A DNA stretch of 64,000 bases from CABQCM01 sp965145485 (GCA_965145485.1 CBCTCU010000001.1:62001-126000); one strand, 5' to 3'. Positions 54,281-63,504 are shown, counted from the first letter of the stretch. Numbers and translations are program-made. The notes: a model not told the origin generated them from the letters alone.

Positions 54281-54309
54281 TTGCGGCGTCGTGCGCCGGC
54301 GGGTATAAT
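54281..54309 (+). promoter_or_regulatory. Promoter of the heptose-like operon
   Basis: TTGCGG (54281-54286), a 17-base spacer and TATAAT (54304-54309), 34 bases before the first gene. Confidence 0.7.
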
Positions 54310-54342
54310 GGAGGGCATCCAATCGGGAAAGGCGGCGGGGAA

Positions 54343-55272
54343 ATGGGGGAGTACACGAAACAACCTGCGATCGCGGTGGTAGGGGATTCCATGCTGGATG
54401 TATACCGCTTTGGCGAATGGGATGGCAAACGCCGGGTATTTTGCCCCCACACCCTGCATCTCGCGCCCGGGGGAGCGGGCAATGTGGCCTGTAACGTCAA
54501 AACGCTGGGGGCGACGCCGCTGTTGTTTTCGGTCGTGGGCCGCAGCCGGCTGTCGTCAAAATACCGGCAGTGCCTGCGCCAAGCGGGGGTAGCGCAGGAT
54601 TATTTAAAGCCCAGCCGGGTAAAAGACATCTGTGAAAAGGTAAATTTCATGGATCAGAGCTATCGGGTATTGCGGCTTGATAGGGACGATACGAGGGTGT
54701 TGCCGCATGCGGAGCAGGAGGCTTTGCTCCACAGCCTGTTGGAAAGCGGCACGGCCTGGTCCGACCTGGTCGTGTCCGACTATCAAAAGGGCTGTATTAC
54801 CAGCGCCAGTTTCGATCGGATTCGCCAGTTCTGTTGCCAGCGCCACATTCGCCTGTATGTCGACAGCGCCAGCGGATGGAATATGGAGGGCGTCTATTTT
54901 TACAAGCCCAACCGTTTTCAACTGGAAAAGGTGGTGGGCCAACCGCTGGAGGGGATGCGTCAGCTGACTGCGGCGGCCCTTCGCTTCAAATGCCGTTACG
55001 GTATACGGCATATGGCCGTCACCATGGATGCGCGGGGGGCCGTTTACCTTGACGAGCACGATGGGGTTCATCCCATGGAGTCGGTTTGCCGGGAAGCGGT
55101 CGACCCCTGCGGGGCGGGGGATACCTTTCTTGCCGCGCTGGCGGTGGCAGTCGCCTCCGGCCGGCCGGTCGCCCGGGCGGTGCGCATCGCCAATGAAGCG
55201 GCGGGCGTCGCCTGCCGCCATACCGGAACGCATGCGGTTGCGGCCAGTGAAGTGCCAGGATGGAATGACTGA
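54343..55272 (+). CDS. PfkB-family sugar kinase, RfaE1/HldE-N-like
   Basis: 309 residues. The N-terminal APGGAGNVACNVKTLGA and C-terminal DPCGAGDTFLAALA (with the catalytic Asp in GAGD) define a PfkB kinase. The SYRVLRLDRDD and VVSDYQKGCIT segments resemble D-glycero-D-manno-heptose-7-phosphate kinase (RfaE1), which phosphorylates C1. It is the first of four closely packed genes. The stop overlaps the next start by eight bases. Confidence 0.82.
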   Translation: MGEYTKQPAIAVVGDSMLDVYRFGEWDGKRRVFCPHTLHLAPGGAGNVACNVKTLGATPLLFSVVGRSRLSSKYRQCLRQAGVAQDYLKPSRVKDICEKVNFMDQSYRVLRLDRDDTRVLPHAEQEALLHSLLESGTAWSDLVVSDYQKGCITSASFDRIRQFCCQRHIRLYVDSASGWNMEGVYFYKPNRFQLEKVVGQPLEGMRQLTAAALRFKCRYGIRHMAVTMDARGAVYLDEHDGVHPMESVCREAVDPCGAGDTFLAALAVAVASGRPVARAVRIANEAAGVACRHTGTHAVAASEVPGWND

Positions 55273-55918
55273 TATTTTCTGCGCACGGGCCCCAGCGCCT
55301 CGGCTGCTGCGAGAAAAACGCAATTCCCGCCGCCGTAAACCGGGCCGGCCGATTGCCAACCCAAGGCCGCGCCCGGCGCTCCGCCCATCCCATTTCCCGG
55401 CGCTCCGCCATGCTCCCGCCCAAAAGGCCGTGTTTCTAGACCGCGACGGCGTGCTCAACCGCGACAGCGGCTACGCCGTGCATCCCTACGCCATGCGTTT
55501 TTGCCATCGCGTTCTTCCGCTGGTGCGCCGGCTGCAGCGAAAGGGCTATCTGGCGATTGTAGTCACCAACCAGTCCGGATTGGGTCGGGGATTGTTTACT
55601 AAGCGGGATTTTCTGCGCTGCACGCGTTACATGCTCCGCCGCCTGCATCGAAAGGGGGTTGCCGTCCATGCGCTGTACTACTGCCCCTCGGCGCTCGACG
55701 ACGATCCCTTTCGCAAGCCGGGGGCGGGCATGCTTCTTGCAGCCGCAGCGCATTACGGCATCGATTTGGGCCGTTCGGTGATGATCGGCGATCGGATGAG
55801 CGATCGCATGGCCGGCATGCGGGCCGGTGTAGGGCAATGTATCCTGCTTCCCCGCCGGCGCGGGCGGCTGGCGCGCCCCCGTCTGGAAGGGATGAGAGTG
55901 GAAAAGGGGGAATGGTAA
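55265..55918 (+). CDS. HAD-IIIA phosphatase, GmhB-like
   Basis: 217 residues. The HAD core begins KAVFLDRDGVLNRDSGY, with motif II VVTNQSGLGRG and the late GDRMSDRMAG. This is like the heptose-bisphosphate 7-phosphatase GmhB. The zinc loop of GmhB (CxHxP then CxCRKP) is reduced to CPSALDDDPFRKPGAG, lacking most Cys. The first 50 residues are an Arg/Pro-rich stretch, so the real start may be further downstream. It overlaps both neighbours. Confidence 0.75.
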   Translation: MTDIFCARAPAPRLLREKRNSRRRKPGRPIANPRPRPALRPSHFPALRHAPAQKAVFLDRDGVLNRDSGYAVHPYAMRFCHRVLPLVRRLQRKGYLAIVVTNQSGLGRGLFTKRDFLRCTRYMLRRLHRKGVAVHALYYCPSALDDDPFRKPGAGMLLAAAAHYGIDLGRSVMIGDRMSDRMAGMRAGVGQCILLPRRRGRLARPRLEGMRVEKGEW

Positions 55919-56367
55919 TGATATGGAGCATGGCCTCCCTGGCCGGCCTGCGCGCGGCAGGCGAGGGGAAACGCCTGGTGGCCGCCTGCGGGTGCTTTGA
56001 TATCTTTCACATCGGGCATCTTGAGTACCTTCAGGGGGCAAAAAAGCTGGGGGACCGGCTGATTGTAGGGGTGAATTCCGATGGCTCGGTCTACCGAAAC
56101 AAGGGAAGATACCCCCATTTTTGCCAGGATGACCGCATGGCGCTGCTTTGCGCCATCGATGTGGTGGACGATGTCGTCTGTTTTGACAGCCTCACCTTTT
56201 CCCCCGTGCTGGAGCAGCTGCGCCCTCAGGTTTTTGCACGGGGGGTGGACGCCGGGCAAAAAGGCTTCCCCGAGCGGGAAACGGTCGAGCGGCTCGGCAT
56301 CGAGGTCGTCGTGATCGGGGAGGGCAAGCGCGCGTCCTCCCGGCATCTGAGGCCATTTTTGCAGTGA
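55918..56367 (+). CDS. Nucleotidyltransferase, RfaE2/HldE-C-like
   Basis: 149 residues. The HIGH motif is in CFDIFHIGHLEYLQGAKKLGDRLIVGVNSDGSV, the signature of the cytidylyltransferase family, and CFARGVD-like RPQVFARGVDAGQ fits RfaE2. The ISSTxI motif is replaced by RASSRHL. It would couple heptose-1-phosphate to a nucleotide. Start ATG 55918 overlaps the phosphatase stop (TAATG). It lies 18 bases before the thiolase gene. Confidence 0.8.
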   Translation: MIWSMASLAGLRAAGEGKRLVAACGCFDIFHIGHLEYLQGAKKLGDRLIVGVNSDGSVYRNKGRYPHFCQDDRMALLCAIDVVDDVVCFDSLTFSPVLEQLRPQVFARGVDAGQKGFPERETVERLGIEVVVIGEGKRASSRHLRPFLQ

Positions 56368-56385
56368 GGAGGGGTTGCATCCAAC

Positions 56386-57540
56386 ATGCGTGAGTGCGTT
56401 GTGGTAGCGGCCAGGCGAAGCCCGGCGGGCAAAATCCCGGGGCAGCTTAATTTTATTACCGAAACGGAGCTTTTGGCCAGAGTGATGCGCGCCGCGGCGG
56501 GAACAGCCGAGGTCGAGGAAGCGGTCGTAGGCTGTTCCTTTCCCATTGAACGCGACAACCTGTGCCGCAAAGCCCTGCTTTCGGCAGGCTTTTCGGCACG
56601 CGTCAATGCGTCCACCGTCAGCAAGACCTGCGCCTCCTCCGACGAGGCGCTGCGCATTGGCTATGAACGCATCCTGCTGGGGGAGTGCCGGTGCGTGCTG
56701 GTGGGGGGCGTTGAGAAGATCAGCAATTCGCCCTATATTCTTCAGGTCATGAAGCGCAATGTGAAACGGCAGCTGCGCGGGCAAACCCTTCACCGGGCGG
56801 AGGCCTTCGCCCGGCTGGAGGAGAACGATATGGCCTATTTGGCCGAACTGGCCGCCGACCGGCAGGGTATCGCCCGGCGTGAGCAGGACGATTTTACCAT
56901 AGAGAGCATCCGCCGCGCTCACAGGGCAAGCAGCGAGGGGCGTTTTATCGATGAGCTGGCCGAAATCGCCTATGAAAAGGATGGGGTATGCTACCGCCTG
57001 TGCGCGGACGAGCTGCTCGACAGCGAGCGAACGGCTGGGGAGATACGCCGGGCACCCGCCATGTTTTTGTGCGACGGGAGCCTTACGCAATACAACGCCG
57101 CCCCGGTTTGCGACTGCGCCGCGGCGGTGCTGCTGATGGAGCGGGCGCTTGCGGACGAATGCGGTTTGCAGCCCTTGGCGGCCATTCGGTCGGTGGTGCC
57201 CCACGCAACCGGCCGAACGGGCTGCTGCATGGAGGAATGTGTGGAAAAGCTGCTGCGAATCCATCGCCTGCACCGGCAGGATATCTCGCTGTATGAAGTC
57301 AATGAATCCTTTGCCGCGCAGGCCATTTCCACCATACGTGCGCTGGGGCTGGAGGATCGTAGGGTGAACGTGCATGGAGGGAATCTGGCGTTGGGTTATC
57401 CCATCGGAGCGACCGGCCTGCGTATGCTGGTTACACTGGTTCATGCGCTCAGACAGCGGGGGGGCCGCCTTGGCCTCAGCGTGATGTGCGCGGGCGGTGC
57501 GATGGCCCAGGCTGTTCTGGTGGAGGCCATGGGCTCATAG
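56386..57540 (+). CDS. Thiolase homologue with an active-site His to Tyr change
   Basis: 384 residues. The nucleophilic Cys is C82 in STVSKTCASSDEAL. The NEAFA-type box is NESFAAQ, and the second catalytic Cys is in SVMCAGGAM. The catalytic His of the GHP motif is replaced: GGNLALGYPIGATG has Tyr338 (codon TAT 57397-57399). Normal biosynthetic thiolases require this His, so acyl transfer by the standard mechanism may be lost or altered. It is the fourth gene of the operon. Confidence 0.85.
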   Translation: MRECVVVAARRSPAGKIPGQLNFITETELLARVMRAAAGTAEVEEAVVGCSFPIERDNLCRKALLSAGFSARVNASTVSKTCASSDEALRIGYERILLGECRCVLVGGVEKISNSPYILQVMKRNVKRQLRGQTLHRAEAFARLEENDMAYLAELAADRQGIARREQDDFTIESIRRAHRASSEGRFIDELAEIAYEKDGVCYRLCADELLDSERTAGEIRRAPAMFLCDGSLTQYNAAPVCDCAAAVLLMERALADECGLQPLAAIRSVVPHATGRTGCCMEECVEKLLRIHRLHRQDISLYEVNESFAAQAISTIRALGLEDRRVNVHGGNLALGYPIGATGLRMLVTLVHALRQRGGRLGLSVMCAGGAMAQAVLVEAMGS

Positions 57541-57995
57541 CCGCGACAGGCCGCCGGCGAGTGGGGAGAGCAGCGGCCTGCTCCGCCTATGGAGCAAACC
57601 GTCTATCGGCGTTTCCCATCATTAGGAGGCGACACGATGTTGTCCGCGCTGGGCGGAGAGGGCAATGGACGTCTTACCCACCATGCCCCAATTTTATGCT
57701 TCCTGCGGGGTACGGCATACTTTACGGCCTTTGAAGGCTGGGGATGCAGCCGTGAAAGCCGGGCGGATCATGGGTCGTGTGGACACAGGCGCCCCGGCGT
57801 TGTCAAGCTGATCGGCGTGAGCGAGAAACGTCCTGTGCCCGATTTGTGCGCTGCCCGTGGGGGGATCGGATGCTGTGCCGTAAATCTGCGAAGGATGCCG
57901 CGGAACGCCATCGTAGCGCGGCTTGGCCCGGCATCCCTGTATGGGCGATCAGAGGGCTTGCGCGCCTTACCGCCCGCGACGGGGTGAAAAAACAC
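57541..57995 (+). other. Gap before the T-box leader
   Basis: GC-rich. An open frame from ATG 57637 with an AGGAGG upstream runs to 57987 but its residues (Cys/Gly/Arg-rich, no pattern) do not look like a protein. I list no gene. Confidence 0.35.
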
Positions 57996-58024
57996 TTGAC
58001 ATTGAAAGCCATGAGGATTATAAT
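57996..58024 (+). promoter_or_regulatory. Promoter of the leuA T-box transcript
   Basis: A perfect TTGACA (57996-58001), a 17-base spacer and TATAAT (58019-58024). Confidence 0.9.
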
Positions 58025-58030
58025 ACTCTC

Positions 58031-58313
58031 AAATCATTCGATCATTGGAAAGACTGTGAAGGGAATAAGATCTCCAGCCGTGAGTTTCAGAGAGCCGGTG
58101 GATGGTGCAAACCGGTACCGTGGCGGACGATGCATAGCTCATCCCGGAGTTGCCTGCCCGAGAAAGCGTAGGGCAGGACGATTGATCCATGTTACGGATC
58201 GGGCCTTGTTGGAGGTCTGAAAGAGGGCTGTCGTATTGTGACAGCTGAAATTGGGTGGTACCGCGTGGAGATTTCTCCCCGCCCCTGTTGATGCAGGGGC
58301 GGGGAGTTTTTGT
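58031..58313 (+). ncRNA. T-box leader, leucine-specific
   Basis: The Stem I motif AGAGAGCCGGTGGATGGTGC is at 58090-58109. The specifier is probably CTC (58138-58140), a leucine codon, in the context GCTCATCCCGGAG, and the T-box GGGTGGTACCGCG is at 58253-58265. Uncharged tRNA-Leu would pair with both and prevent termination at 58275-58313, switching on leuA. The specifier is my reading of the loop. Confidence 0.9.
58275..58313 (+). terminator. T-box terminator
   Basis: CTCCCCGCCCCTG pairs with CAGGGGCGGGGAG around TTGATG, then TTTTTG. The 5' arm also overlaps the alternative antiterminator with the T-box. Confidence 0.88.
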
Positions 58314-58583
58314 TTTACCCAAACCGCATCCATGCCCTCCTTGTGGCGGCAGCATCCCGGTGGTTCGGCTGCTTTTGAGAAACAGGTTTGGGAGCAGCCC
58401 GTATCCGGCGGGGCGGCGCGTCTGCCGGGCGTTGGATGTCGCCCTCGGCACCGGCTTGCGGCCGCGCGGATGAGGCGCGCCGTATCAATCCTGTGGCAGG
58501 GCCGTTTGATTTCCAATGGTTTTTACGCGAGCCTGCGCCGGCATCAAGCCGGTGATGGCCATCAAGAAGAAAGGATGGGTTTT

Positions 58584-60290
58584 ATGAAAGCAAAGCACGA
58601 AAAGTACATTCCATTCCAGCCGGTGGATATCAAAGACCGCCAGTGGCCGTCCAAAGTCATTGACCATGCGCCGATATGGTGCAGCGTCGACCTGCGCGAC
58701 GGAAATCAGGCGTTGGTCGACCCGATGAATCTGGATGAGAAGCTGCTGATGTTTCATACCCTCTGCGAGATCGGGATCAAAGAGATCGAGGTGGGGTTTC
58801 CGTCGGCCAACGACACCGAATATGAGATACTGCGCACCCTGATTGAGGATCATCATATCCCCGACGACGTGACCATCCAGGTGCTGGTGCAGGCCCGCCC
58901 CCATCTGATCGAGCGGACCTTTGAGGCTATTCGGGGAGCCAAAAACGTTATTTTTCATTTTTACAATTCCATCTCCACCCTGCAGCGCAAGGTGGTGTTT
59001 CACACCGATATCGCCGGGGTGGAGCAGATCGCCGTCGAAGGCGCGCGCTTGATCCGCGAGCTGTCGCAAAAGGCGATCGACGGCGGCATGAATCTCCGCT
59101 TTGAATATTCGCCCGAGAGCTTTTCCGGGACCGAGCCGGATTATGCCGTACGGGTCTGCTCGAGTGTGATGAAAGAGCTTGGCTCCACCCCGCAAAATCC
59201 GGTCATCCTCAACCTTCCGTCCACTGTGGAGGGGAGTACACCCAACGGTTTTGCCGATCAGATCGAATATTTCTGCACCCACCTGCCCAATCGGGAGAGC
59301 GCCATCGTCAGCGTGCATCCCCACAACGACCGGGGCACGGCGGTTGCGGCGGCCGAGCTCGCGCTTCTGGCCGGGGCCGAGCGCATCGAGGGCACCCTGT
59401 TTGGAAATGGGGAGCGCACCGGCAACGTCGATCTGGTGACGCTGGCGATGAATATGTACACCCAGGGGGTCGATCCCAAGCTTGACTTCAGCCACATCAA
59501 CCATGTCAAGGAGGTCTATGAAAAGACCACCAAAATGAAGGTCGGCGAACGCCACCCCTATGCCGGTACGCTGGTGTTCACCGCTTTCTCCGGCTCCCAC
59601 CAGGACGCGATCAACAAGGGTACGAGCTATATGCACGAGCACGGCGGGGATTACTGGGAGATACCCTATCTGCCCATCGACCCGGCCGACGTCGGGCGGG
59701 AATACGAGCCCATTATCCGCATCAACAGCCAGTCGGGCAAGGGCGGCGCGGCCTATGTGCTGTACAACGAGTTTGGCTATAACCTGCCCAAGGCCATGCA
59801 TCCCGAGTTCGGCGCTGTGGTCAAGGCGGCCTGCGATGCTTTGGGAACCGAGCTTTCGAGCGAGCAGCTGTTTGAGCTGTTTAAAAAAGAGTACATCGAC
59901 GTCGACTCTCCCTACCGCCTCGAGAGGCACAAATTCCACGAGCAGTCGCATGACGGCGAGACTTTGGTCGATTTTGAAGGTTCGCTGGGCATCGACGGGC
60001 GGCATGTCCCGATTGAGGGCGAGGGGAACGGGCCGATCGACGCCTTCTTCAACGCCCTCAAGAGGGTGGGAATCCAGGGATACGAGTTTGTCTCCTATCA
60101 CGAGCATGCCATTTCTTCCGGTTCGGACTCCAAGGCCATCGCTTACATTGAACTCAAGAAGCCAGATGGAGAGAATATTTTTGGCGTCGGTATTTCCCAT
60201 AACATCAACCTTGCCTCCCTCCGCGGCGTACTCTGTGCGATTAACCGGGCCGAGCGGCAAAAGAACGGCCAGGGAAAGGCGCAGGCGTAA
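58584..60290 (+). CDS. leuA: 2-isopropylmalate synthase
   Basis: 568 residues, the long (LeuA2-type) form. It condenses acetyl-CoA with 2-oxoisovalerate, the first step of leucine synthesis. The catalytic HMGL-like barrel has DLRDGNQALVDP near the start, VSVHPHNDRGTAVAAAELALLAGAERIEGTLFGNGERTGN in the middle, and a C-terminal regulatory domain. ATG 58584 is chosen because AAAGG lies nine bases upstream; ATG 58575 would abut the ribosome binding site. It is regulated by the leucine T-box. leuC and leuD are not in the window. Confidence 0.95.
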   Translation: MKAKHEKYIPFQPVDIKDRQWPSKVIDHAPIWCSVDLRDGNQALVDPMNLDEKLLMFHTLCEIGIKEIEVGFPSANDTEYEILRTLIEDHHIPDDVTIQVLVQARPHLIERTFEAIRGAKNVIFHFYNSISTLQRKVVFHTDIAGVEQIAVEGARLIRELSQKAIDGGMNLRFEYSPESFSGTEPDYAVRVCSSVMKELGSTPQNPVILNLPSTVEGSTPNGFADQIEYFCTHLPNRESAIVSVHPHNDRGTAVAAAELALLAGAERIEGTLFGNGERTGNVDLVTLAMNMYTQGVDPKLDFSHINHVKEVYEKTTKMKVGERHPYAGTLVFTAFSGSHQDAINKGTSYMHEHGGDYWEIPYLPIDPADVGREYEPIIRINSQSGKGGAAYVLYNEFGYNLPKAMHPEFGAVVKAACDALGTELSSEQLFELFKKEYIDVDSPYRLERHKFHEQSHDGETLVDFEGSLGIDGRHVPIEGEGNGPIDAFFNALKRVGIQGYEFVSYHEHAISSGSDSKAIAYIELKKPDGENIFGVGISHNINLASLRGVLCAINRAERQKNGQGKAQA

Positions 60291-60864
60291 CGCGGCGTGA
60301 CGGCGTAAGGACCAGAGACGGATATCGGGGGAATGCTCGGCTGCTCGGATACCTTGGCTTCACCGCGCCTTGCGATGCTTGCCAAAGAGGCCTGATCCCG
60401 GCCGCCCTTCGATGGGCGGGGCCTCCGCCCGTGGTATGCCCCACCGAAAAAGCCATATGGTAAGGTCGTTCGGCCATATCCATGGACGGCGCATCCGCAG
60501 GCAAAATAGGGATCGGCCGTGCACAAGCGAGCTATGCGCTTACTGTTCCTTTTGGCACAGGGCGTCGTTTCGCGTTGAGGCCGTCCGCTGCGTATGCCCC
60601 CAGTACGATGCCTGCCTTGTTGGACAAAATGGGAAATCCGATTTGCCCGTGCCAATCCATTGCATTCGGTGGAGGACCTATCAGTGGAACAAAGCGGCGA
60701 TCCACGCCTGCCCGTCCGCAGATGATTGTGCGTTGGATACGGTTGCATGGAATAAGCCAGATATGATATCATGAATGGTAGAAAGAATTGCGCCTTGCAG
60801 GCAGGCGGCATGCTTGCAGGCGAAAAAAAGCGGGGCTTCCTTTCCCGCGCGAGAGGGTGAAATG
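60291..60864 (+). other. Gap between leuA and leuB
   Basis: 570 GC-rich bases. No terminator with a T run, no second T-box and no recognisable gene. leuB may be transcribed from an unrecognised promoter here. Confidence 0.35.
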
Positions 60865-61938
60865 ATGAAACAATATACCATTGCTTTGCTGGAGGGCGAC
60901 GGCATCGGCCCGGAGATCGTCGCGCAGGCGGTCCGGGTTTTGTCGGCGGCAGCAGAACGGTTCGGTTTTTCGTTGGATTACCGCCACGCCCTGCTGGGGG
61001 GCGCGGCCATCGATCAGACCGGCGGCCCGTTGCCGGAGGATACCGTGCGCACCTGCCTGTCGTGCGACGCGGTGCTCCTCGGCGCGGTAGGCGGCCCCAA
61101 ATGGGACGCCTGCAAGGGGGATCAGCGGCCCGAGGCCGGCCTGCTTGGCATCCGCTCGGCCTTGTCGCTGTTTGCCAACCTGCGCCCGGCCAAGATTTTC
61201 GGGCCGCTTGCCAGCGCTTCCCCCCTGCGCCCCGAGATCATCGGCGATGCGCTCGACGTGCTTGTCGTGCGGGAGCTGACGGGAGGAATCTATTTTGGCG
61301 AGCGGGGCCGGTCGGGAAGCGGCGCAGACGAAGCTGCCTACGATACCGAGCGGTATACGGTGCGGGAAATCGAGCGCATCGCGCGGGTGGCATTCGAGGC
61401 CGCCAGAGGAAGAAGAAAACACCTCACCTCAGTGGATAAGGCCAACGTGCTCGAATCCTCCCGCTTGTGGCGCAGTACGCTGACCGCTCTGGCGGCCGAG
61501 TATCCGGATGTGACCTTGGATCATCTGTATGTGGACAACGCCGCCATGCAGCTGGTGGTTCACCCCCGGCAGTTCGACGTCATTGTTACCTCCAATTTGT
61601 TTGGCGATATTTTATCGGACGAAGCCAGCGTGATCAGCGGGTCGATCGGTATGCTTCCCTCCGCCAGCCTGGGGGAGGGGAGACTGGGGCTTTATGAGCC
61701 CATCCACGGCTCGGCTCCTGACCTTGCGGGGAAAGGCGTGGCCAATCCGTTGGCGACCATTTTGTCCGCCGCCATGTTGCTGCGCTATTCCCTGGGGGAG
61801 GACGAGGCGGCCGGCCGGGTGGAGCAGGCGGTAGTACAGGCTCTCGACCGCGTCCGCACGCCCGACATTTTGTCAAACAGCGGCTTGCCCGTGGTTTCCA
61901 CCGAAGAAATGGGAAGCCTGGTCGTCCAACTGCTGTAG
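60865..61938 (+). CDS. leuB: 3-isopropylmalate dehydrogenase
   Basis: 357 residues. It oxidises 3-isopropylmalate with NAD to 2-oxoisocaproate. The start IALLEGDGIGPEIVAQAVRVL, the middle GAVGGPKWDAC and the C-terminal GDILSDEASVISGSIGMLPSASLG are family hallmarks, and VYEPIHGSAPDLAGKG (here LYEPIHGSAPDLAGKG) marks the NAD site. ATG 60865 or 60862; the former has better spacing from GAGAGGGTG. The leuC and leuD genes normally beside it are absent here. Confidence 0.95.
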   Translation: MKQYTIALLEGDGIGPEIVAQAVRVLSAAAERFGFSLDYRHALLGGAAIDQTGGPLPEDTVRTCLSCDAVLLGAVGGPKWDACKGDQRPEAGLLGIRSALSLFANLRPAKIFGPLASASPLRPEIIGDALDVLVVRELTGGIYFGERGRSGSGADEAAYDTERYTVREIERIARVAFEAARGRRKHLTSVDKANVLESSRLWRSTLTALAAEYPDVTLDHLYVDNAAMQLVVHPRQFDVIVTSNLFGDILSDEASVISGSIGMLPSASLGEGRLGLYEPIHGSAPDLAGKGVANPLATILSAAMLLRYSLGEDEAAGRVEQAVVQALDRVRTPDILSNSGLPVVSTEEMGSLVVQLL

Positions 61939-62235
61939 CCGCTGTGGCGGCTTTGGGCCGGTATGCCTTGTGTTTGTTTCATCTCGCTCCGTTAACTTGG
62001 CTTGCGGGACGATGGGGCGGCCGGCCGGATGCCCCTACCCGTCGATCTCATTGTACTGCCCTGTTACGGATATCGCTCCGGTTTCTGGCATGCTCGGCAA
62101 CAAAAGCGGGCCTGGCGGCTTGGCCCAGGGCCAGAGCAGCCCTCCTATCCAACTTCACGCGGGCGCGGGAAAGCACGGACGGCGGGGATGTGAATTTGAT
62201 ATATTTAAGGGCAAAATGATCAAAAAAACAATTTA
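61939..62235 (+). other. Gap after leuB
   Basis: No gene recognised. Ends at the strong promoter of the next gene. Confidence 0.35.
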
Positions 62236-62264
62236 TTGACTTTTAAAATAGGCTATGATATATT
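62236..62264 (+). promoter_or_regulatory. Promoter of the gene at 62337
   Basis: TTGACT (62236-62241), a 17-base spacer and TATATT (62259-62264), preceded by an A/T-rich upstream element. Confidence 0.85.
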
Positions 62265-62336
62265 AAATTTGTGGGTTGGGGGAGACACCCATCGCAAAAA
62301 ACGCAAGCCACACAACCTATCGCCGGTGCAAAGGGG

Positions 62337-62951
62337 ATGACACCCATTACAAAAAACATAGTTGTACTCGACGGTCAGGGCAACGTATTGGAAGCAACGT
62401 ATTTTAAGCGAGCCAGAGGGCTTGTCAAACATGGCAGGGCACGCTTTGTGGACGAAAATACGATTTGCCTTGCGTGTCCGCCAAATCAAAATTTGGAGGG
62501 TCACAGCATGAATCAGGATACCATCCATGCAAACGATATACAGCAGACGGAAGCCGCACGGCCGGAGCCGGCCTTAACGATGGAATATCTGCTGGGCCAG
62601 ATTGAGAAGGTGACTGCCCAGACCAATCACCTTCAGGAGGCCATCGCGGCGCTGCGCGACATGGGCGACGGGGAAAATGCCGAGGGGATGAGCGTAGGCA
62701 ATACGCTGGGCCCGGCGAAGGCCGCAGCCATCGGCGACGTGGTGCGGTGTCGTGAGACGACCAACCAGCAGCTATTAAAGCTGTATGAAAAAATGTACGA
62801 CGACCTTAAACCAGCGCCTGTGAGCGAGGATATACGCAAGCTGCAGCAGCTTGCCCAGATGCTCGAGCACATGCCGCCCGAGACTGCCGCGTCGATTTTG
62901 CAAAAAGCCTCGCAGCAAATGTTTGTCCGCGCGGGATGTCCACCCGTGTAA
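62337..62951 (+). CDS. Conserved protein of unknown function with a coiled coil
   Basis: 204 residues. The N-terminal part reads KNIVVLDGQGNVLEATYFKRARGLVKHGRARFVDENTICLACPP, a beta-rich module I associate with Oscillospirales proteins of unknown function. The rest is helical with heptads (MEYLLGQIEKVTAQTNHLQEAIAALRDM), followed by PVSEDIRKLQQLAQMLEHMPPE. No catalytic motif is visible. The ATG 62337 abuts AAAGGGG, an awkward spacing; see finding on the ATT at 62346. It ends with a strong terminator. Confidence 0.6.
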   Translation: MTPITKNIVVLDGQGNVLEATYFKRARGLVKHGRARFVDENTICLACPPNQNLEGHSMNQDTIHANDIQQTEAARPEPALTMEYLLGQIEKVTAQTNHLQEAIAALRDMGDGENAEGMSVGNTLGPAKAAAIGDVVRCRETTNQQLLKLYEKMYDDLKPAPVSEDIRKLQQLAQMLEHMPPETAASILQKASQQMFVRAGCPPV

Positions 62952-62967
62952 TATCCTATCTATCCGG

Positions 62968-63000
62968 GCCGGAGCAGGCGACGCCTGCTCCGGCTTTTTC
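62968..63000 (+). terminator. Terminator after the gene at 62337
   Basis: GCCGGAGCAGGC and its exact complement with a short loop, followed by TTTTTC. Confidence 0.88.
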
Positions 63001-63504
63001 CGCACAAAGCCAGAGAAATCACTAGCCCAACCGGACGCAGAATGGATTTTTACAGGCTGGTTTTTCGGGGGATAGCCGGTATCGAATGTGATAACAGTTT
63101 CACGCTGCCGGGCGAGGCGGCTTCCCCCATTTGCCGGTGGCGGGGGGATGGGAAGCAAGGCTCGATGTCGGCCTGCCTGGAGCGGGCTAGACCACGGCGG
63201 GCCCTTCCAGTGCCTGTGCGGTCCACCCGTTGGTCGAATGAACTGCGGTTTCACTGACCCCGTTTCTGGCAGGCGATGCGCTGCCCTTCCCTTCTCAGCA
63301 AAGCAAAAGGATTTGCCATTGCGGCCGCCGGCGGGCGATACCCGCTCGGGTCCCTTTGGCGCACAAAACCCGTATCGGGGGCAAGTACGTTCTTTTGCAT
63401 AGAGCCTTGGATGCAGCGGCCGGGCGTTTTTGAAGTGTGGATAGCATATTCCTCCCAAACGATTCGTATACATGAGTGAATGGACAAGAATCGGGAGGAT
63501 TGCC
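63001..63504 (+). other. Gap before the BofA-like gene
   Basis: About 500 bases without a convincing gene or terminator. Short open frames on both strands are only shadows. Confidence 0.35.

Noticed and set aside
57637..57987. Possible 116-codon gene with an AGGAGG site
   Set aside because: The residue composition is random-like, no pattern of hydrophobic or conserved residues, and it lies in the upstream part of the T-box region.
60291..60864. Second T-box before leuB
   Set aside because: No T-box sequence is present.
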